Source of the DNA: Acidimicrobiales bacterium
GTDB lineage: Bacteria; Actinomycetota; Acidimicrobiia; Acidimicrobiales; Bog-793
NCBI GenBank assembly: GCA_035294085.1
Contig: DATGLP010000027.1
Location: 1-64,000 of the forward strand
Direction: 5' to 3'
DNA: 64,000 nt
Translations under genes and position numbers: made by a program
In this document: positions 61,443-64,000 of the stretch, piece by piece
How the letters are laid out: the number at the start of each line of letters is the position of its first letter
Position numbering within the stretch: the first letter of the stretch is position 1
The notes under the pieces: model-generated
Seen by the model: the letters and a program-made list of their open reading frames with translations, nothing else
Database searches by the model: none
What the model was told of the DNA's origin: nothing

Positions 61443-63062
61443 CTAGCCGTGGCTCCCGGGCGGGCAGGCGCGCGGGTCGTACGGCGGGATGGGCGTGGCG
61501 GCCGACGTCGGCGGGTCGAGGCTCGACGTCGCCGCCTGCTCGGACGCGAGCCGGGCGGTCACCGCACCGCCGCGCGCCGCGGCCTGCCTGGCCCCCGGTC
61601 CGGGCAGCACGCCGAGGTCGCTCCCGGTGATCACCGTCACCGGCGCGCCGTTCGCCGTGGGTCCCAGGGCGAGCACGGCCGGGCCCGACAGCGAGGCGAG
61701 GACGCGCTCGGCCTTCGGGAGGTCCGACGGGGAGCGGTAGCGGACGGTCGTCTCCGAGATGGGCCCGACCGGGGCCTGGGAACCCGCGACCGTCGCCCGG
61801 AACCCGAGGGCGTCGAGGGCGCGCGTCGTGGCGGCGGCGGCGGCCGGCGAGCCGGTTCCGTCGACGACCGAGACCGAGATCGAGGACGGCTTCAGGCGCG
61901 AGCCGGGGAGCGGGGCGCCGAGGAAGGCGGCGATCGTCTGGCGGTCCTGCGGCTCGGCCGGGAAGACGACGTCGCCGTAGTCGTAGCCCTTGTAGTAGTA
62001 GGTGTTGGGGTCGATCATGACCGGCAGCGTGAGCTCCGGGACCTTCGAGATGTTCGCCGAGTGGAAGGCGAGCAGCAGGTGGAGCATCTCGTGGTAGCTG
62101 AAGGTCGACTCGACCGTGAGGTCCGGCGCGATCGCCGACAGCAGGGAGCTGTCCGTCGAGACGCTGCCGAGGCCCCGCCGGGCCACCTCGCTCGCGAGGA
62201 CCTTCAGGAAGATGTGGTCCCGGATGATCCGGCCGAGGTCGCCCGAGCCGTCGTAGCCGCGCCAGGTGTGCGTCCGCGGGTCGTAGTCGTAGTACATGTG
62301 GCGCGCCCGGACCAGGGCGAGCGCCTCGAGGCCGCTGATGTGCACGCAGCCGGTGCGGTTGACGTAGAGGCCGGACTGCGCGTCGTACACCGTCGTCGGG
62401 AAGTACATGTCGATGCCGCCGAGGGCCGTCACGATGCCGGCGAAGGTGGCGAAGTTCAGCACGACGTAGTGGGTGATCGGGATCCCGAAGTCCTGCTGGA
62501 TCGCCGCGACGAGCTGGCTCGGCCCGTCGGCGAGCGCGGCGTCGATCTTGTTGTAGAGGCCGCCCTGGCGTGCGTTGGGGACGAAGGTGTCCCGGGGGAT
62601 CGAGAGCAGCGCGACGCGGTGGGTCGCCGGTTCGAGGCGCAGGATCATGACGACGTCGCTGTTGACGCCGTTGACGCCCTCTCGGCACTGCTGGACGAAG
62701 TTCTGGAGGTGCTTGGCGTTCGCCGGGACCGCGCACCTCGAGGTCGAACCGACGAGGAGGATGTTCTCCGTCCCACCCCGCCCGGAGGGGGTGAGGCCGC
62801 GCACCTCGACGCGGTGGATCTGGTGGAGCTGGTAGATGACGAAGCCGGCTGCGCTCCCCGCGATCGCCACGACGAGCAGGACGAGCGCGATCGCCCCCCG
62901 AGTCAGGCGGCGCCGGAGCTTCGAGCGGCGCGCCTTGGCGGCGCGACGCCTCGTGCGCCAGGAGGGCCTCGGTGCTGTCGGCGCCGGCTCGCCCGCGCCG
63001 GGCGCGCCGGGCGGTCCGGGAAGGCCGAGCTGCGCGCTCGAAGGGTCTCGTACGTCGGGCAC
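61443..63062 (-). CDS. LytR-CpsA-Psr family cell-wall glycopolymer transferase
   Basis: A 539-residue LCP protein. A proline-rich cytosolic N-terminus and a basic stretch precede one helix (about 57-79). The LCP domain (about 95-260) includes NILLVGSTSR, SDVVMILRL, LLSIPRDTFV, YNKIDAAL, GGIDMYFP and HISGLEALALVRARHMYYD with the catalytic arginines. A C-terminal LytR_C domain (about 385-480) follows. These enzymes attach polymers such as arabinogalactan or teichoic acids to peptidoglycan. TACCCT (minus strand) ends eight bases before the GTG, so it is likely leaderless. Confidence 0.92.
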   Translation of the reverse strand: MPDVRDPSSAQLGLPGPPGAPGAGEPAPTAPRPSWRTRRRAAKARRSKLRRRLTRGAIALVLLVVAIAGSAAGFVIYQLHQIHRVEVRGLTPSGRGGTENILLVGSTSRCAVPANAKHLQNFVQQCREGVNGVNSDVVMILRLEPATHRVALLSIPRDTFVPNARQGGLYNKIDAALADGPSQLVAAIQQDFGIPITHYVVLNFATFAGIVTALGGIDMYFPTTVYDAQSGLYVNRTGCVHISGLEALALVRARHMYYDYDPRTHTWRGYDGSGDLGRIIRDHIFLKVLASEVARRGLGSVSTDSSLLSAIAPDLTVESTFSYHEMLHLLLAFHSANISKVPELTLPVMIDPNTYYYKGYDYGDVVFPAEPQDRQTIAAFLGAPLPGSRLKPSSISVSVVDGTGSPAAAAATTRALDALGFRATVAGSQAPVGPISETTVRYRSPSDLPKAERVLASLSGPAVLALGPTANGAPVTVITGSDLGVLPGPGARQAAARGGAVTARLASEQAATSSLDPPTSAATPIPPYDPRACPPGSHG

Positions 63063-63149
63063 GAGCGCCCAGGGTAGGCGACGCCGCCCGGCGCGAGGTG
63101 GCGCGACCGCACCCCGGCGCTCGGCGGGCGCCGCCGGCGCGAACGGCGG

Positions 63150-63425
63150 TCAGCGGACCTCGAAGCCCGTGACGCCGGTCGGCGGGACCGCCTCGCTCGT
63201 CACGCCCGCCACGCGAGCGCCGCGCGGCCCGCGCGCGCACCAGGCGACGAGCGCCTCCACGTCGCTCGGACTGCCCTCGAGCAGCGCCTCGACGCGTCCG
63301 TCGGCGAGGTTGCGCACCCACCCGGTGACCGAGCGGCGCTCGGCCTCGCGCCGCAGGCTGTGACGGAACCAGACCCCCTGGACCCGACCCGCGACGACGA
63401 CGTGGCGAGCGACGGTCTCGGCCAT
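63150..63425 (-). CDS. acyP: Acylphosphatase
   Basis: A 91-residue acylphosphatase hydrolysing carboxyl-phosphate bonds. Family motif 1 is VVVAGRVQGVWFRHSLRREAERRSVTGWVRNLADGRVEALLEG, with the catalytic Arg in VWFRHS and the Asn in VRNLADG. The length matches the usual 90-98. ATG at 63425 is chosen. It lies between the LCP gene and the partial DNA-repair gene, all on the minus strand. Confidence 0.93.
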   Translation of the reverse strand: MAETVARHVVVAGRVQGVWFRHSLRREAERRSVTGWVRNLADGRVEALLEGSPSDVEALVAWCARGPRGARVAGVTSEAVPPTGVTGFEVR

Positions 63426-63490
63426 CGGCTTCGATCGTAGGGGGGCGTCGCGCGCCGCCACGGGAGGCTCGGGCCGAGCGCCCGGCGCCG

Positions 63491-64000
63491 TCACCGGCGA
63501 GCAGGGCTCGCCGCGGGCGTGCGCCTCGCCCTTCGCAGGAAGCAGGCGTCGCCGCCGGGGCACGTGGCGGCCCGCCGGTGGGCGAGGGCGGCGCGCACGA
63601 GCGCGGCCTCGAGGTCGCGCACGTCGACGCCGGCCGATCCGGCGAGGGTGCGCAGCGCGCGCAGGCTCGGCCGGTCGCCGAGGATCCCGAGGTGCGAGGC
63701 CGCCCACGCGGCGCGCTCGTCGAGGGGGGGATCGGCACCGGGCCACCGGCCGCGCAGCTCTCGCAGGAAGACGCGGACGGTCACCGGCCCGAAGCCGGGG
63801 AGCTCGTCGAGCTCGGCCTCGAGCGCCTGGGGGTCGAAGCAGCGCTCGCCGAGGATCCCGATCCGCCCCTCGTAGCGGTCGGACAGCGCACGTGCCAGCG
63901 CGGCGAGGCGCGCGGCCGTGCGGAAGTCGTAGCGCGCGTAGCCGCCGCGGTCGAGGAGCTCGACGAGCTCGCCGGTCGGGCGCGCCTCGACGTCGGCGAC
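63491..64000 (-). CDS. HhH-GPD superfamily DNA repair protein, C-terminal part only
   Basis: The frame is open to the right edge, so the N-terminus is missing; 169 residues are visible. They show the endonuclease III-like region: YARYDFRTAARLAALARAL, then the helix-hairpin-helix LDELPGFGPVTVRVFLREL and DVRDLEAALVRAALAHRRAATCPGGDACF. The family excises damaged bases or is a related structural protein. A GTG at 63784 is inside the domain and not the true start. The final cysteines are too few for the usual iron-sulfur cluster. Confidence 0.75.
   Translation of the reverse strand, partial: VADVEARPTGELVELLDRGGYARYDFRTAARLAALARALSDRYEGRIGILGERCFDPQALEAELDELPGFGPVTVRVFLRELRGRWPGADPPLDERAAWAASHLGILGDRPSLRALRTLAGSAGVDVRDLEAALVRAALAHRRAATCPGGDACFLRRARRTPAASPARR

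Overview
The window is about 64 kb of very GC-rich DNA with many GTG and TTG starts. The gene content and order are those of the chromosomal replication-origin region of an actinobacterium. The run pcnA, DUF6049, murJ, (insert), trxB, trxA, cwlM-like, parB, parA, rsmG, jag, yidC, yidD, rnpA, rpmH, dnaA, dnaN, recF, dciA, gyrB, gyrA, tRNA-Ile matches the origin order known from Mycobacterium. The linked groups ino1-padR-DUF5318 and rpsF-ssb-rpsR-rplI-dnaB, together with Ku and a LytR-CpsA-Psr protein, also fit Actinomycetota. A deep-branching class such as Acidimicrobiia is my guess, not something the sequence proves.

Layout. 1-5039: the 5' end of dxs, a MerR-TetR regulator, a DegV protein, a one-helix exported protein, a methyltransferase, a YbjQ-family protein and a sugar-binding-like protein. 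5042-6633: an intact IS630-type insertion sequence with a passenger gene, bounded by TA duplications. 6633-12599: a large CtpI-type P-type ATPase, a DUF2237 protein and two membrane proteins. 12877-16426: four overlapping genes for two ABC transporters. 16458-18788: a KimA-like APC transporter fused to an OB-fold. 18789-20417: one decayed and one intact vapBC toxin-antitoxin module beside tRNA-Ile.

20636-29352 (minus strand) is gyrA, gyrB, dciA, recF, dnaN, dnaA. DnaA boxes lie on both sides of dnaA, and the 240 bp dnaN-dnaA gap is the best oriC candidate. 29518-35820 (plus strand) is rpmH, rnpA, yidD, yidC, jag, rsmG, a 1.1 kb gene-free stretch with two parS sites, then parA and parB. 36006-46193 (minus strand) is cwlM, trxA, trxB, a locus made of a SipW-type signal peptidase and two exported proteins, a second DegV, murJ and DUF6049. 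46279-53831 holds a deacetylase-like gene, pcnA, ino1, padR, DUF5318, panB and rpsF-ssb-rpsR-rplI. 54163-64000 holds dnaB, an HtrA-like protease, a two-component system, Ku, an LCP protein, acylphosphatase and part of a HhH-GPD DNA-repair gene.

Functionally the window joins replication initiation (DnaA, DciA, DnaB, SSB, sliding clamp), DNA topology, chromosome segregation (ParAB-parS), protein insertion and secretion (YidC/YidD, SipW-type peptidase) and cell-wall synthesis (MurJ, CwlM, LCP). Points that stand out: the IS sits in the shared stop codon of two convergent genes; the SipW-type secretion locus occupies the place sigM has in mycobacteria; the APC-OB fusion; quinolone-pocket substitutions in both gyrase subunits; a recF that appears to start at CTG; and eight genes with promoter spacing that predicts leaderless mRNAs.
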